64,000 nt of DNA from Microbulbifer elongatus (GTDB taxonomy: Bacteria > Pseudomonadota > Gammaproteobacteria > Pseudomonadales > Cellvibrionaceae). This document shows, in pieces, positions 50,934-61,658 of the stretch (position 1 is its first letter; the number at the start of each line of letters is the position of its first letter). The stretch covers positions 1,783,501 to 1,847,500 of the forward strand of contig NZ_CP088953.1 in the NCBI RefSeq assembly GCF_021165935.1, written 5' to 3'. Position numbers and translations under genes: made by a program. The notes beneath the pieces were generated by a model. It did no database searches and was not told the DNA's origin. It saw only the letters and a list, made by a program, of their open reading frames with translations.

Positions 50934-51812
50934 TCAGGGGCGGCTCTTTTCCTGTTCCCGGTGGCGAACCTGAATGTTTTCAAAGGTGTTGGCGAAGTGT
51001 TTGGCCAGTTGTTCCACCATATACACCGAGCGATGCCGGCCACCGGTGCAACCGATGGACACCGAGGTGTAACTGCGATTGCTCTGCTGGTAGCTGGGCA
51101 GCCAGCGCTCCAGGAACGCGGTGATGTCCCGCTGCATATCTTCCGTTTGCTGGTGGGAGCGCAGGAAATCCGCTACCTCGGGGTCCTTTCCGGTTTTCTC
51201 CCGCAGTTCCGCCACCCAGTAAGGACTGGGCAGGCAGCGCAGGTCAAATACCAGGTCGGCGTCAACGGGCACTCCGTGCTTGAAACCGAAAGACTGGAAC
51301 AGCACCGCCATACCCGGGGAGTCCTTGCCGACCACCCGGGTTTTAATCTGATCGCGCAACTGGTGCAGGCTCAGACTGCTGGTATCGATCACCAGGTCGG
51401 CCATGGCCGCAAGGGGGGCGAGGACCTCCTTCTCCCGGTTGAGGGCTTCCAGCAGGTGAGTGCGGCTGTCGCTCAGGGGATGCTTGCGGCGGGTCTCACT
51501 GAAGCGCTGAACCAGTACCGGCGAGCGTGCGTCGAGATACACCACGTCGCACTCGATCCCGCTTTCGCGCAGGTCATTGATGACCTGGGGAGCCTGGCGC
51601 ACATCCTGCCAGAGGTTGCGGGCATCAATGCCGAGGGCCAGCTGGGTATCTTCACCGGGTTCCGGGGGTGTCTGCTCTCTGACCCGGCGAACCAGCTCCG
51701 GTAGCAGGCTGGCGGGCAGGTTGTCGATACAGTTGAATCCGACGTCTTCCAGCAACTGCAGGGCAGAACTCTTGCCCGAGCCGGAACGGCCGCTGATGAT
51801 GACCAATCGCAT
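50934..51812 (-). CDS. rapZ: RNase adapter protein RapZ
   Basis: RapZ binds small RNAs and directs RNase E to GlmZ in E. coli, regulating glucosamine-6-P synthase. The 292-residue protein has Walker A GRSGSGKSS (about 8-16), Walker B VVYLDARSP, and the C-terminal RNA/metabolite-binding domain with SFGFKHGVP, DLRCLPSPYW and IGCTGGRHRSVY. It belongs to the rpoN-hpf-ptsN-rapZ-ptsO cluster. Confidence 0.95.
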   Translation of the reverse strand: MRLVIISGRSGSGKSSALQLLEDVGFNCIDNLPASLLPELVRRVREQTPPEPGEDTQLALGIDARNLWQDVRQAPQVINDLRESGIECDVVYLDARSPVLVQRFSETRRKHPLSDSRTHLLEALNREKEVLAPLAAMADLVIDTSSLSLHQLRDQIKTRVVGKDSPGMAVLFQSFGFKHGVPVDADLVFDLRCLPSPYWVAELREKTGKDPEVADFLRSHQQTEDMQRDITAFLERWLPSYQQSNRSYTSVSIGCTGGRHRSVYMVEQLAKHFANTFENIQVRHREQEKSRP

Positions 51813-51927
51813 TACACTCGCGCTCCTTGCAGGTTGAGCAGGCTCTGTTTATTCGTCCGGCCAGTATAAATCAGTCACCCCCGTAAGCGGGGATGAAATA
51901 CGCGCCATTGAGCGTTAGCTCAAAAAA

Positions 51928-52389
51928 TCAGGCCGCGGCGGCGCTGTTTATGGCCAGCGCGTAGAGTTCATCGCTGCTGGTTGCGTCGCGCAGTTTTTCG
52001 CGCACGCGGCTGTCGCTGAACAGGGCGGCAATCTCCGCCAGAGTATCCAGGTGCTCCTGTTCGGAGTCCTCGGGTACCAGCAGGGCAAACAGCAGATCCA
52101 CCGGCTGGCGGTCGATTGCGTCGAAATCCACGGCAGGGGAGGTGGTGCAGAGAACACCGATGGGTTTTTCACAGCCAGGTAGCCGGCAGTGGGGAATGGC
52201 GACACCTTCACCGATCCCCGTCGATCCCAGGCGCTCCCGGGCTACCAGCTGGTTGAATACCGTGTCCGTATCCAGGTCGGGGTATTGTTCCGAGATCGCC
52301 TGGGCGATATTGAGCAACAGCTTCTTCTTGCTACTCCCCGCCAGATGGCAAAGGCTCAGGCGGGGAGAGAGTAATGCTTCCAATGTCAT
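51928..52389 (-). CDS. ptsN: PTS IIA-like nitrogen-regulatory protein PtsN
   Basis: The 153-residue IIA-Ntr protein contains the phospho-acceptor His67 in GEGVAIPHCRL and the family blocks GSTGIGEG and LLFALLVPEDSEQEHLDTLAEIA. It receives phosphate from NPr and regulates potassium uptake and other targets rather than transporting sugar. Located between hpf and rapZ on the same strand. Confidence 0.95.
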   Translation of the reverse strand: MTLEALLSPRLSLCHLAGSSKKKLLLNIAQAISEQYPDLDTDTVFNQLVARERLGSTGIGEGVAIPHCRLPGCEKPIGVLCTTSPAVDFDAIDRQPVDLLFALLVPEDSEQEHLDTLAEIAALFSDSRVREKLRDATSSDELYALAINSAAAA

Positions 52390-52444
52390 AACGTACAGAT
52401 GATCTAGCGGTGCGAATCAGCCGTTGACTCGTGTTGGTTTGAGT

Positions 52445-52738
52445 CTAGCGGTGACCGCGTAACTTCTCTTTGTGTTTCAGCAGCTGCCGGTCGAGCTTGT
52501 CCGTGAGCGAATCGATCGCCGCGTACATATCTTCAGACTCTGAATCGGCAAAAATATCCTTGTTGCCGTTTACGTGCACACGGGCTTCGGCTTTTCGCAT
52601 CAGGTTGTCGACGGACAGGATAACCTGCGTTGTGGTGATCAGGTCATTGTGGCGGGAGAGCTTGTCCAGTTTGGTCAGGCAGTAATCGCGAATGGCCGGG
52701 GTAACGTCTACATGGTGGCCACTGATATTGATCTGCAT
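52445..52738 (-). CDS. hpf: Ribosome hibernation promoting factor (short form)
   Basis: This 97-residue protein has the YfiA/HPF fold: MQINISGHHVDVTPAIRDYC, ARVHVNGNKDIFADSESEDMYAAIDSL, and a basic C-terminus (KHKEKLRGHR). It has no long-form dimerisation domain, so it should act in 100S ribosome formation with RMF or alone. ATG 52738 has GGAG (GAGGAGAAATCC) at ideal distance. It is directly downstream of rpoN, as in most gammaproteobacteria. Confidence 0.95.
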   Translation of the reverse strand: MQINISGHHVDVTPAIRDYCLTKLDKLSRHNDLITTTQVILSVDNLMRKAEARVHVNGNKDIFADSESEDMYAAIDSLTDKLDRQLLKHKEKLRGHR

Positions 52739-52947
52739 GGATTTCTCCTCATCGGGTACAACACAATCTGGCCGCACCCCCGCACAGGGCGGCAACCCTA
52801 CTAGGAAGTGCGTCAGAATGGAAGGATACACTCGCCGCCTGGCTATTGGTTGCCCAGAAAATGATCGCAGCCCGGCTGCGTCGGTGTGGGGGAGGAGGAA
52901 TAGGGCGAAAATTGACGGAGCGCACGCCACTTTTGTGACTCAGACTG

Positions 52948-54411
52948 CTAAACCAGTCGCTTGCGCTCACTGGAAGAGGGGATGCCCATGGACTCACGGT
53001 ATTTGGCGACGGTACGACGAGCGACCTTGATACCCTGGGCATCCAGCTCCTGTGTGATCTTGTTGTCAGACAGCGGCTTGCGCGGCTGCTCGCCGTCGAT
53101 CAGTTTGCGGATCAGGGCGCGGATGGCTGTAGACGAGGCATCTTCGCCGGAATCGGTGCTGACGTGGCTGGAGAAAAAGTATTTGAGTTCGAACACGCCC
53201 CGTGGAGTGAGCATGTACTTCTGCGTCGTAACCCGGGAAATGGTGGACTCGTGCATACCGATGGTCTCGGCGATGTTTGCCAGTACCATGGGTTTCATGG
53301 CCTCGGGGCCCTGCTCGAAGAAGCCCTGCTGTTTTTCCACAATGCTGCTGGCCACTTTCAGAAGCGTTTCATGGCGGCTCTGCAGGCTCTTCAGAAACCA
53401 GCGCGCTTCCTGCAGATTGTCGCGCAGGTAATTGTTTTCACTGGAGTTGTCCGCCCGCTTGATCATGGCCGCATAGGCGTCGTTGATGCGCAGCTTGGGG
53501 GTGGTCTCCGGGTTGAGTTCCACTACCCAGCGGTCCTGCTTGCGGCTGACGATCACGTCGGGCACCACGTACTGGGGCTCCTCGCCCCCGAAAGCCTCGC
53601 CGGGATAGGGGGTAAGCGTCTGGATGAGACGCATGACCTCACCCAGTTGGGCTTCGCTGAGGCGTGTGCGGCGGCTGAGCTGGCGGAAGTCCCGTTTGCC
53701 CAGCAGGTCCAGATGCTGGCCCACGACGGTGACAGCCTGGACCAGCCAGGGGGTGTCTTCCGGCAGTTGCTGGAGTTGCAGCAGCAGGCTTTCACGCAGG
53801 TCCCGCGCGCCACAGCCTACGGGCTCGAGTTGCTGGATGGTTTTGAGAACCGCCATCACTTCATCAATCTCGAGCTCCATGGATTCCGCCAGCTCTTCGA
53901 TGGGGGTATCCAGGGAGCCGTTGGGGGCGATGGCGTCGATCAGCGCTTCCCCGATCAACTTGTCTTCGATGGTCAGTGGGGTGAGGTTGAGCTGCCACAT
54001 CAGGTGGTCCTGGAGGCTCTCGGATACCGCGTTGCGCTGCTCCAGCGCATACTCGTCCCCTTCGCTGCCGCTGTGGCTGCCACCGGAGGAATATATGTCA
54101 TCCCAGCGGGTGTCTACCGGCAGGTCGTCGGGGATATCACTGTTCCAGTCACCCTCGGCGGCGGATTCGCTCTGGGCCTCTGTGGAGCGTTCTGGCGTTT
54201 CTTCCTTGCGCTCGGCGGGGGTGTTTTGATCCTGGTGCGATTCACCGGCGTGCTCGTCGAAATCGGACTCCAGCAGGGGGTTGCTGTCGAGCGCAGACTG
54301 GATTTCCTGCTGTAAATCCAGCGTCGACAGCTGCAGAAGGCGGATGGCCTGCTGCAGCTGCGGCGTCATCGTCAGCTGGGTGCCGAGTTTTAACTGGAGT
54401 GACTGCTTCAT
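52948..54411 (-). CDS. rpoN: RNA polymerase sigma-54 factor
   Basis: RpoN directs polymerase to -24/-12 promoters opened by AAA+ activators. The 487-residue protein has the Gln/Leu-rich region I (QLGTQLTMTPQLQQAIRLLQLS), an acidic region II (about 50-125), the core-binding domain, the HTH and the RpoN box ARRTVAKYRE near the C-terminus (about 465-474). It is the sigma factor required by CbrB, encoded in the same window, and the presumed reader of the promoter at 11998-12013. Confidence 0.97.
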   Translation of the reverse strand: MKQSLQLKLGTQLTMTPQLQQAIRLLQLSTLDLQQEIQSALDSNPLLESDFDEHAGESHQDQNTPAERKEETPERSTEAQSESAAEGDWNSDIPDDLPVDTRWDDIYSSGGSHSGSEGDEYALEQRNAVSESLQDHLMWQLNLTPLTIEDKLIGEALIDAIAPNGSLDTPIEELAESMELEIDEVMAVLKTIQQLEPVGCGARDLRESLLLQLQQLPEDTPWLVQAVTVVGQHLDLLGKRDFRQLSRRTRLSEAQLGEVMRLIQTLTPYPGEAFGGEEPQYVVPDVIVSRKQDRWVVELNPETTPKLRINDAYAAMIKRADNSSENNYLRDNLQEARWFLKSLQSRHETLLKVASSIVEKQQGFFEQGPEAMKPMVLANIAETIGMHESTISRVTTQKYMLTPRGVFELKYFFSSHVSTDSGEDASSTAIRALIRKLIDGEQPRKPLSDNKITQELDAQGIKVARRTVAKYRESMGIPSSSERKRLV

Positions 54412-54641
54412 AGGGGTATGCCGGCAGAAAAATCTGGCGTGAATCCGCTACGGAGAATTTTATCTTCTCGTCGGCGGGGTAAAGCTCATTTCCTGCAGAC
54501 TACCCCGGGGCGGGGCATATGACAAGGGAGCGGTTAAGCAATAAGTGTGCCGAAAAAATCGGGGTATTTGGTCACAGAGAAATTCCTGTGAATTATGTCC
54601 GCACTATTGCCAGAAACCGGGAAGTTGTTCCGCATAAAGTG

Positions 54642-55370
54642 TTAAATGGTGAACTCGTGTCCCAGGTAGACGTCTTTCACCTGTTGGTTCTCGGCAACGT
54701 CACGGGGGGCGCCGGAGGCGATAATATGGCCTTCGCTGACGATAAATGCGGTCTCGCAGATATCCAGGGTTTCCCGCACGTTGTGGTCGGTGATCAGCAC
54801 GCCGATACCGCGGTCCTTCAGGTGGCGGATGATCTGTTTGATGTCATTGACGGAGATGGGGTCCACCCCCGCGAAGGGTTCATCGAGAAGCACGAACGCC
54901 GGGTTGGTGGCCAGGGCGCGGGCAATTTCCACGCGGCGGCGCTCGCCGCCCGACAGGGCCATGCCAAGGCTCGCGCGGATGTGGGTGATGTGGAACTCTT
55001 CCAGCAGAGCCTCCAGTTGCGCTTTGCGCTGGCTGCCACTCAGATCCTTGCGGGTCTGCAGGATGGCGAGAATGTTGTCCTGTACGGACAGGCGGCGGAA
55101 TACGGAGGCTTCCTGGGGCAGGTAGCCGATACCCTTGCGCGCGCGGCCATGCATCGACAGCCCGGTAATATCTTCATTGTCGATCATGACCTGGCCGGCA
55201 TCTGCCTGCACCAGTCCTGCAATCATGTAGAAGCAGGTGGTTTTACCGGCGCCATTGGGGCCGAGCAGGCCGACGACCTGTCCGCTGGACACGCTGACAG
55301 AAACATCCTGTACGACTTTGCGCTTTTTGTACTGCTTGGCGAGGTGCAGGGCCCTGAGCGTTGGCATCAT
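54642..55370 (-). CDS. lptB: LPS export ABC transporter ATP-binding protein
   Basis: LptB powers extraction of LPS from the inner membrane with LptF/G/C. The 242-residue ATPase has Walker [16 protein letters not shown], the Q-loop in [10 protein letters not shown], signature [15 protein letters not shown], Walker [14 protein letters not shown] and the switch His in LITDHNV. Placed between lptA and rpoN, the standard lptC-lptA-lptB-rpoN order. Confidence 0.97.
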   Translation of the reverse strand: MMPTLRALHLAKQYKKRKVVQDVSVSVSSGQVVGLLGPNGAGKTTCFYMIAGLVQADAGQVMIDNEDITGLSMHGRARKGIGYLPQEASVFRRLSVQDNILAILQTRKDLSGSQRKAQLEALLEEFHITHIRASLGMALSGGERRRVEIARALATNPAFVLLDEPFAGVDPISVNDIKQIIRHLKDRGIGVLITDHNVRETLDICETAFIVSEGHIIASGAPRDVAENQQVKDVYLGHEFTI

Positions 55371-55464
55371 TCAATTCCGGCTGGCGGGCGGCTGGGTGCC
55401 GCCTCAAAAAATCTGCTGTGCGGTGGCGGTCCGGGGGCGGGCCCGGTTTGCGCCACTACTCTGT

Positions 55465-55998
55465 TTACTCTTCGTTGCTTTCTGATTGCCCCTCGGGCTT
55501 CCAGATCATTTCCACGCGTTTTTTCTCGGACTGGCCGCGGGCCTTCATCTGTTCGCTGTTGAGGTCGTAGTCGATGCGTTCTGCGGAGAGGGTATTGCCG
55601 TCGCGGTCGACAAACGCTTCGCCGGTCAGCTGCAGTGCGTCACTGGCCACCAGGAACTCGATACGCGCTGCCCGCGCCTTGACGGGGGTGGTGCTCTCTT
55701 CCACCTGCTGCTGAAAGTGGGCAGGCTTGCCGGTGGCGATCACTTTGTTGATCTCGCCTTTGGTGTTGCCGTGCACTTCAACGCGGTCCGCGCGAATCTG
55801 CAGGGAGCCCTGACTGATCACCACATTGCCGCTGTAGACCGAAAGGTTCTTGCTGCGGTTGGCTTCGAGGTTGTCGGCGGAAACTTTCACCGGCTGCTGG
55901 CGATCGTCCGGCAGTGCCTGGGCCGAAAGGCCCGGCAGTGCGCAGGCCAGGGCGAGCGCCAGTGCGGGCAGTCGGCGGCGGGAATTAACGGATTTCAT
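55465..55998 (-). CDS. lptA: LPS transport periplasmic protein LptA
   Basis: LptA forms the periplasmic bridge that carries LPS to the outer membrane. The 177-residue protein has a signal peptide (about 1-28, LALALACALPGLSAQA) and the OstA-type beta-jellyroll with QQPVKVSADNLEANRS, GNVVISQGSLQIRADRVEV and FVDRDGNTLSAERIDYDLNS. The ATG at 55998 overlaps the lptC stop by 14 bases, with a GGAAAG site. A Met five codons earlier is possible. Confidence 0.94.
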   Translation of the reverse strand: MKSVNSRRRLPALALALACALPGLSAQALPDDRQQPVKVSADNLEANRSKNLSVYSGNVVISQGSLQIRADRVEVHGNTKGEINKVIATGKPAHFQQQVEESTTPVKARAARIEFLVASDALQLTGEAFVDRDGNTLSAERIDYDLNSEQMKARGQSEKKRVEMIWKPEGQSESNEE

Positions 55999-56548
55999 AG
56001 CGGCTTTCCACATCGGACAGTATTTCTACCTTGTCTTTTTTCAGATCGGCGCGCAGACCTTTGCCGGTGGTCAGGTTGGGACCATCGGCAATGGTAACAA
56101 CTTTGTCGGTCTCGGCGAATTCTTCTCGCGGCCGGATCTCTATTTTGGGGGTGCGCAGGGTAGTGCCAGGCTGCGGCAGCTCCATAATCGAGACGTCGCC
56201 TTCGAGCACCACTTTCTGGCCGTTGTCGTAGGCGACGCCAGAGCGGGACTCGGTGCGCCACTTGGTGTCGTCCCCCTGGTAAAACATCATGCGGGGCTCG
56301 GTCAGGTCTGCACGGTCGCGGCGGGCAAACTGGAAGAAGGTAATGCGCTTGGCATCGACTTCGTACGCCAGGTCGCCATCGATGCTGTAGTGGCGCGTGC
56401 GCGCATCCCGGATGATCAAATCCGCTGCGCGATTGTGCTGTTGCTGGGTGGGGCGCTTGCCCAGTAACTGCTCCGGCGGGCTCTCGGTAAACCAGAGTCC
56501 GAGCGAGACAAGGGCCACCACAATCACCAGGGGAAACCAGGTGCGCAT
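55985..56548 (-). CDS. lptC: LPS export protein LptC
   Basis: LptC is a bitopic inner-membrane protein that passes LPS from LptBFG to LptA. The 187-residue protein starts with one membrane helix (about 5-20, FPLVIVVALVSLGLWF) and has the beta-jellyroll region GDLAYEVDAKRITFF, YDNGQKVVLEGDVSI and ADLKKDKVEILSDVESRYEIR. It overlaps lptA and follows kdsC by 50 bases. Confidence 0.93.
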   Translation of the reverse strand: MRTWFPLVIVVALVSLGLWFTESPPEQLLGKRPTQQQHNRAADLIIRDARTRHYSIDGDLAYEVDAKRITFFQFARRDRADLTEPRMMFYQGDDTKWRTESRSGVAYDNGQKVVLEGDVSIMELPQPGTTLRTPKIEIRPREEFAETDKVVTIADGPNLTTGKGLRADLKKDKVEILSDVESRYEIR

Positions 56549-56598
56549 CCGATGTTTCTTCCTTTTTTCCTGTGTCAGAGCTCTGACGTGTAAAACGG

Positions 56599-57147
56599 TT
56601 ACCGGGCTATATAGGGAGCCAGAGCGGCTCCAAAGGTTCCCTGTGCCTGCATGATGCGGTCGCAGACTTCCCGCACCGCGCCCAGCCCGCCTTCGCGTTT
56701 GGTGACAAACAGGGCGCGCTCCAGCACTGGTTGGGCGGCGTTGGGGACCGCTATGGGGCAGCCCACGCGGGTCATCAGCTGCAGGTCAGGATAGTCGTCC
56801 CCGACGTAGGCGATGTGTTCCAGGTCGTAGGCTTCCCGGGCGAACAGCTCCAGGAACGCCGTGTATTTGTCTTCGCGCCCCTGAATCAGGCGGGTGATTC
56901 CCAGGTCATGTGCGCGCTTTTCAACCAGTGCACTGCGGCGGCCGGTGATGATAGCAACCGCGACACCGGACTGTTGCAGCATTTTTATACCGTGGCCGTC
57001 CAGGGTGTGAAACGTCTTCTGTTCATTGCCCTGGTTGTCGAAATACAGGCGGCCGTCGGTCAGTACGCCGTCCACATCGAGGATCAGGTGGCGTACCTTA
57101 CTCAGTTTTTCCTGAATCTGCTGATCGTTTTCGGGGGGGTGGCTCAA
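56599..57147 (-). CDS. kdsC: 3-deoxy-D-manno-octulosonate 8-phosphate phosphatase
   Basis: KdsC dephosphorylates Kdo-8-P. The 182-residue HAD phosphatase has motif I LILDVDGVLTDG (both Asp), motif II AIITGRRS, and motif IV YVGDDYPDLQLM. No cap domain, as expected for the tetrameric KdsC. It sits downstream of kdsD and upstream of lptC in the standard Kdo/LPS transport cluster. Confidence 0.95.
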   Translation of the reverse strand: MSHPPENDQQIQEKLSKVRHLILDVDGVLTDGRLYFDNQGNEQKTFHTLDGHGIKMLQQSGVAVAIITGRRSALVEKRAHDLGITRLIQGREDKYTAFLELFAREAYDLEHIAYVGDDYPDLQLMTRVGCPIAVPNAAQPVLERALFVTKREGGLGAVREVCDRIMQAQGTFGAALAPYIAR

Positions 57148-57191
57148 GAGTCTCTACCTTTTCAATCCGTTCTATCAATTCCACGATGGGC

Positions 57192-58163
57192 TCAGATGAC
57201 CCCGGCGCGCAGGATGTCGTGCATATGCAGCAGGCCGATAGGGTGATGCTCGGGGTCTTCCACTACCAGCGCAGTAATCTTGTTGTCTTCCATGATGCGC
57301 AGGGCTTCTGCGGCCAAGGTGTGGGCGCTGACGGTCTTCGGTCGGCGGCTCATCACCTGTTCCATTGTGGCAGTGTCCATCTCCAGCTTCTGGTCGATCA
57401 CCCGGCGCAGGTCGCCGTCGGTGAATACCCCCAGTAGATGGCCGCGATCATCCACCACAGTCGTCATGCCAAAGCCCTTGCTGGTCATTTCCAATAATGC
57501 CTTGGAGAGTGGTGTCTGTGGGGTCACCTGTGGGAGTTCATCACCGGCATGCATCACATCTTCCACCTTCAGCAGTAGCTGCCGGCCCAGCGCGCCGCCG
57601 GGATGGGAGAAGGCGAAATCCTCAGCGGTAAAGCCGCGCGCTTCCAGCAGGGCCACCGCCAGGGCGTCTCCCATAACCAGTGTGACCGTGGTGGAAGAGG
57701 TGGGCGCCAGGTTCAGTGGGCAGGCTTCGGTTTCCACGGCGATATCAAGGTTTACATCGGCAGACTGGGCCAGAGGAGAGTCCGGTTTTCCGGTCATGCT
57801 GATCAGCGGAATACCGAGGCGTTTGAGTAGCGGCAGTAGTGTCAGCACCTCGGCGGATGTGCCTGAGTTTGAGATGGCGATCACCAGGTCCTGGCGCGTG
57901 ATCATGCCCAGATCGCCGTGGCTGGCCTCACCGGGGTGCACGAAGAAACTCGGGGTGCCCGTGCTGGCGAGGGTGGCGGCAATTTTACGCCCGACATGGC
58001 CCGACTTACCCATGCCGGAGACGATGACGCGCCCCGGGCAGTTGAGGATCAGTTTGCAGGCACGGTGAAAGTCTTCCCCGATGCGCGGCTCCAGCGCCGC
58101 CACGGCGGCGGCTTCCATGGCGATGGTTCGGCGTCCGGCCTGGATAATCAGATCTTTACCCAT
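57192..58163 (-). CDS. kdsD: D-arabinose-5-phosphate isomerase
   Basis: KdsD converts ribulose-5-P to arabinose-5-P for Kdo synthesis. The 323-residue protein has an N-terminal SIS domain (VIVSGMGKSGHVGRKIAATLASTGTPSFFVHPGEASHGDLGM, i.e. the active-site Lys/His region) and two C-terminal CBS domains (about 205-323). The first gene of the minus-strand kdsD-kdsC-lptC-lptA-lptB-rpoN run. Divergent from mlaC. Confidence 0.95.
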   Translation of the reverse strand: MGKDLIIQAGRRTIAMEAAAVAALEPRIGEDFHRACKLILNCPGRVIVSGMGKSGHVGRKIAATLASTGTPSFFVHPGEASHGDLGMITRQDLVIAISNSGTSAEVLTLLPLLKRLGIPLISMTGKPDSPLAQSADVNLDIAVETEACPLNLAPTSSTTVTLVMGDALAVALLEARGFTAEDFAFSHPGGALGRQLLLKVEDVMHAGDELPQVTPQTPLSKALLEMTSKGFGMTTVVDDRGHLLGVFTDGDLRRVIDQKLEMDTATMEQVMSRRPKTVSAHTLAAEALRIMEDNKITALVVEDPEHHPIGLLHMHDILRAGVI

Positions 58164-58468
58164 GGTGTGTCTCGCTTAGGCTCCACTTGGAAAGCGCGGG
58201 TGGCTGTGGCGGACCCGCGTGCAGGGAGGATATAGGTGCTAACCTATTAATACTGGTTCAAAAAACGGCGCCTCGATGCAAAGTGACCCAGTGCCGCTTG
58301 TCCGGAGGGCCGCCATGGTATAGTTTGCCGCCGCTATTGTCAGCTGTGGAGCTCGGGTGACGTGAGCTTTGTCGGTTCCGCCACTGCCAGCATGATTTTT
58401 TCGGCGTCCCACGACACTTTTTGACACTGTGGGTATCCAAGGGACGAATTGCCAATGGGAGATAATCT
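58164..58468. other. Divergent kdsD/mlaC intergenic region
   Basis: These 305 bases separate kdsD from mlaC where pseudomonads have mlaF, mlaE and mlaD. I find no reading frame or remnant of those genes. A TTGACA (58421-58426) on the plus strand is followed at 17 bases by only a poor -10 (ACGAAT). CCCAC...GTGGG around 58408-58433 gives a short inverted repeat. Confidence 0.35.
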
Positions 58469-59161
58469 GTGAGCGCACTCACTTCTCGTTTCACCTCTAC
58501 CTCTAACAGTACCGCAAGCGTTTCCGGTACTGCAGGCGCGCGCGTCGCGCGTAAATTCGCTTTGTGGATATCTGCCGCCGCCCTGTGCATCCTGGCGCCC
58601 ATGGTCTCTGCGGCACAAAACCCCTACGCCATGATCGAGGGGGTTTCCGGACAGTTGCTCAATGTCATCCGGACCGAGGGCAAAAACCTGAACGCCAATC
58701 CGCAGCGGTACTATTCTGCGGTCGACCGGGTGCTGGAACCGGTGGTGGACTTCGATTTTATCGCGCGCGGCGTCATGGGCTCCTATGCCAAGAAGGCGAC
58801 CCCGGCCCAGCGCGCCAAATTTGCCAGTACTTTCCGTCGTGATCTGGTGGCAACCTTCGCCCGGGGGGTTGCGACTTTTGGCAATCTGGATGTCAAGGTT
58901 ATCAATCCGGGGTCTACCCCCAGTGGAAACCGCGTCAATGTTTTGCAGGAGGTGCGCAGCAAGGAAGGCTTGACCAAAGTCTCCTACACTCTGGTGCGCA
59001 ACCGCAGCGGGCAGTGGAAGCTGATCAATGTGATCCTGAACGGGGTCAACCTGGGCAAGACTTTCCGCGGACAGTTCGCCCAAGCGATGCAGGCCAATAA
59101 CGGCAATATTGACAAAGTGATTGCCGGTTGGTCTGCCGCCGACAAGGTTGCCGGTAACTGA
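58469..59161 (+). CDS. mlaC: MlaC-family phospholipid-binding protein
   Basis: MlaC is the periplasmic shuttle of the Mla phospholipid transport system. The 230-residue protein has a signal region after a long Ser/Thr-rich N-terminus (hydrophobic segment about 31-48, ALWISAAALCILAPMVSA), then the Tol-like domain with DFDFIARGVMG, FRRDLVATFA and the SGQWKLINVILNGVNLGKTFR core, which contributes to the lipid pocket. Start GTG 58469; a later start near the signal sequence is possible. The usual mlaFED genes upstream and mlaB downstream are absent. Confidence 0.9.
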   Translation: MSALTSRFTSTSNSTASVSGTAGARVARKFALWISAAALCILAPMVSAAQNPYAMIEGVSGQLLNVIRTEGKNLNANPQRYYSAVDRVLEPVVDFDFIARGVMGSYAKKATPAQRAKFASTFRRDLVATFARGVATFGNLDVKVINPGSTPSGNRVNVLQEVRSKEGLTKVSYTLVRNRSGQWKLINVILNGVNLGKTFRGQFAQAMQANNGNIDKVIAGWSAADKVAGN

Positions 59162-59271
59162 TTCGAATGTGAAATTGTGCGCCGGTGCACAGTGGCAGTA
59201 TCGCGGCTGCGCACCGGTGGTGATTCCAGTACACTTGCGCGCTCTTTTTTAGCCGATAAGTAGTCCCACCT

Positions 59272-59505
59272 ATGCAACCAGATCAGATCAAGTCCCTGAT
59301 TGAAGGGCAAATTCCCGGTAGTCAGGTAGAAGTGGCGTTTGAGGGCAGTCACCTGCAGCTCACCGTGATCAGCGACGCGTTCAATGGTCTCAGCCGCCTG
59401 AAAAAACAGCAGCTGGTTTACGGCGCTCTCTCTGACAAGATTGCCGATGGCACCCTGCATGCGGTGCAGATGAAAACCCTCACCCCGGAAGAAGCGGGCC
59501 AATAA
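59272..59505 (+). CDS. ibaG: BolA-family protein IbaG
   Basis: This 77-residue protein is a BolA-fold protein: SLIEGQIPGSQVEVAFEGSHLQLTVISDAF and SRLKKQQLVYGALSDKI with the conserved His in GTLHAVQMKTLTPEEA. IbaG (YrbA) pairs with monothiol glutaredoxins in iron-sulfur handling and acid resistance. Its position directly before murA is the standard mla-ibaG-murA order. Confidence 0.93.
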   Translation: MQPDQIKSLIEGQIPGSQVEVAFEGSHLQLTVISDAFNGLSRLKKQQLVYGALSDKIADGTLHAVQMKTLTPEEAGQ

Positions 59506-59543
59506 CCAGGCACTTGCAACCGGGGGTTTTGCTGACCCAGTGA

Positions 59544-60839
<1,296 letters not shown>

Positions 60840-61014
60840 CTGCCCCTGTTTTCCTTCGCTGGAGGCGGGCGTTCACCCGTTTCCTTCTAGCGCTATTCTA
60901 GAACTGTATTGGCATGGTTCGAAAAGAGCCGATAAGCTCCCGGGGGATTTGGGGCTAAGGCCCGTACATTTTGGCCCGTAGACCGCGGGCGGATATCACA
61001 CAATCATAAACGCT

Positions 61015-61653
61015 ATGCAGATCACTATTGCCCTGACCAAGGGACGAATTCTCAAGGAAACTCTGCCGTTACTGGCGGCCGCAGGCCTGCAGCCAGCGGA
61101 GGATATCGCCAAGAGCCGCAAACTGATTTTCCCCACCAACCAGGAAAATGTCCGCCTGTTGATCCTGCGAGGATCGGATGTGCCCACCTATGTGCAGCAT
61201 GGCGCTGCGGATATGGGGGTGGCGGGCAAGGACAACCTGCTGGAGCACGATGACAGCAATATCTATGAGCCCCTGGACCTGAATATCGCCCGGTGCCGGC
61301 TGATGACGGCCGGGATCAAGGGGGCTCCTCTGCCCAGTGGTCGTATCAAGGTGGCCACCAAGTTCGTGCAGTCTGCCAAGCGTTACTACGCGGCCCAGGG
61401 GCGGCAGGCGGACATCATCAAGCTGTATGGGGCGATGGAGCTGGCGCCGTTAATGGACCTGGCTGACGAGATTGTCGATATCGTGGATACCGGTAATACC
61501 CTGAAAGCCAATGGTCTGGAGGCGCGGGATCAGATTGCCGATATCAGCAGCCGCCTGATCGTCAACAAGGCCTCCATGAAAATGAAGTATGGCCCGATCA
61601 GTGCGCTGATCGAGCAGTTGGCCGAGGCGGTGCGCACACGGAGCGCCGGGTAA
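61015..61653 (+). CDS. hisG: ATP phosphoribosyltransferase, short form (HisZ-dependent)
   Basis: HisG starts histidine synthesis by joining ATP and PRPP. The 212-residue protein is the short form lacking the C-terminal ACT-like regulatory domain, which requires a separate HisZ subunit for activity and feedback control. Landmarks are [20 protein letters not shown] and [18 protein letters not shown], the PRPP site. No hisZ is in the window. It precedes hisD by 5 bases. Confidence 0.96.
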   Translation: MQITIALTKGRILKETLPLLAAAGLQPAEDIAKSRKLIFPTNQENVRLLILRGSDVPTYVQHGAADMGVAGKDNLLEHDDSNIYEPLDLNIARCRLMTAGIKGAPLPSGRIKVATKFVQSAKRYYAAQGRQADIIKLYGAMELAPLMDLADEIVDIVDTGNTLKANGLEARDQIADISSRLIVNKASMKMKYGPISALIEQLAEAVRTRSAG

Positions 61654-61658
61654 TTGCC

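Noticed and set aside
53164..54315. 383-codon frame antisense to rpoN.
   Set aside because: Shadow frame; RpoN motifs are complete on the minus strand.
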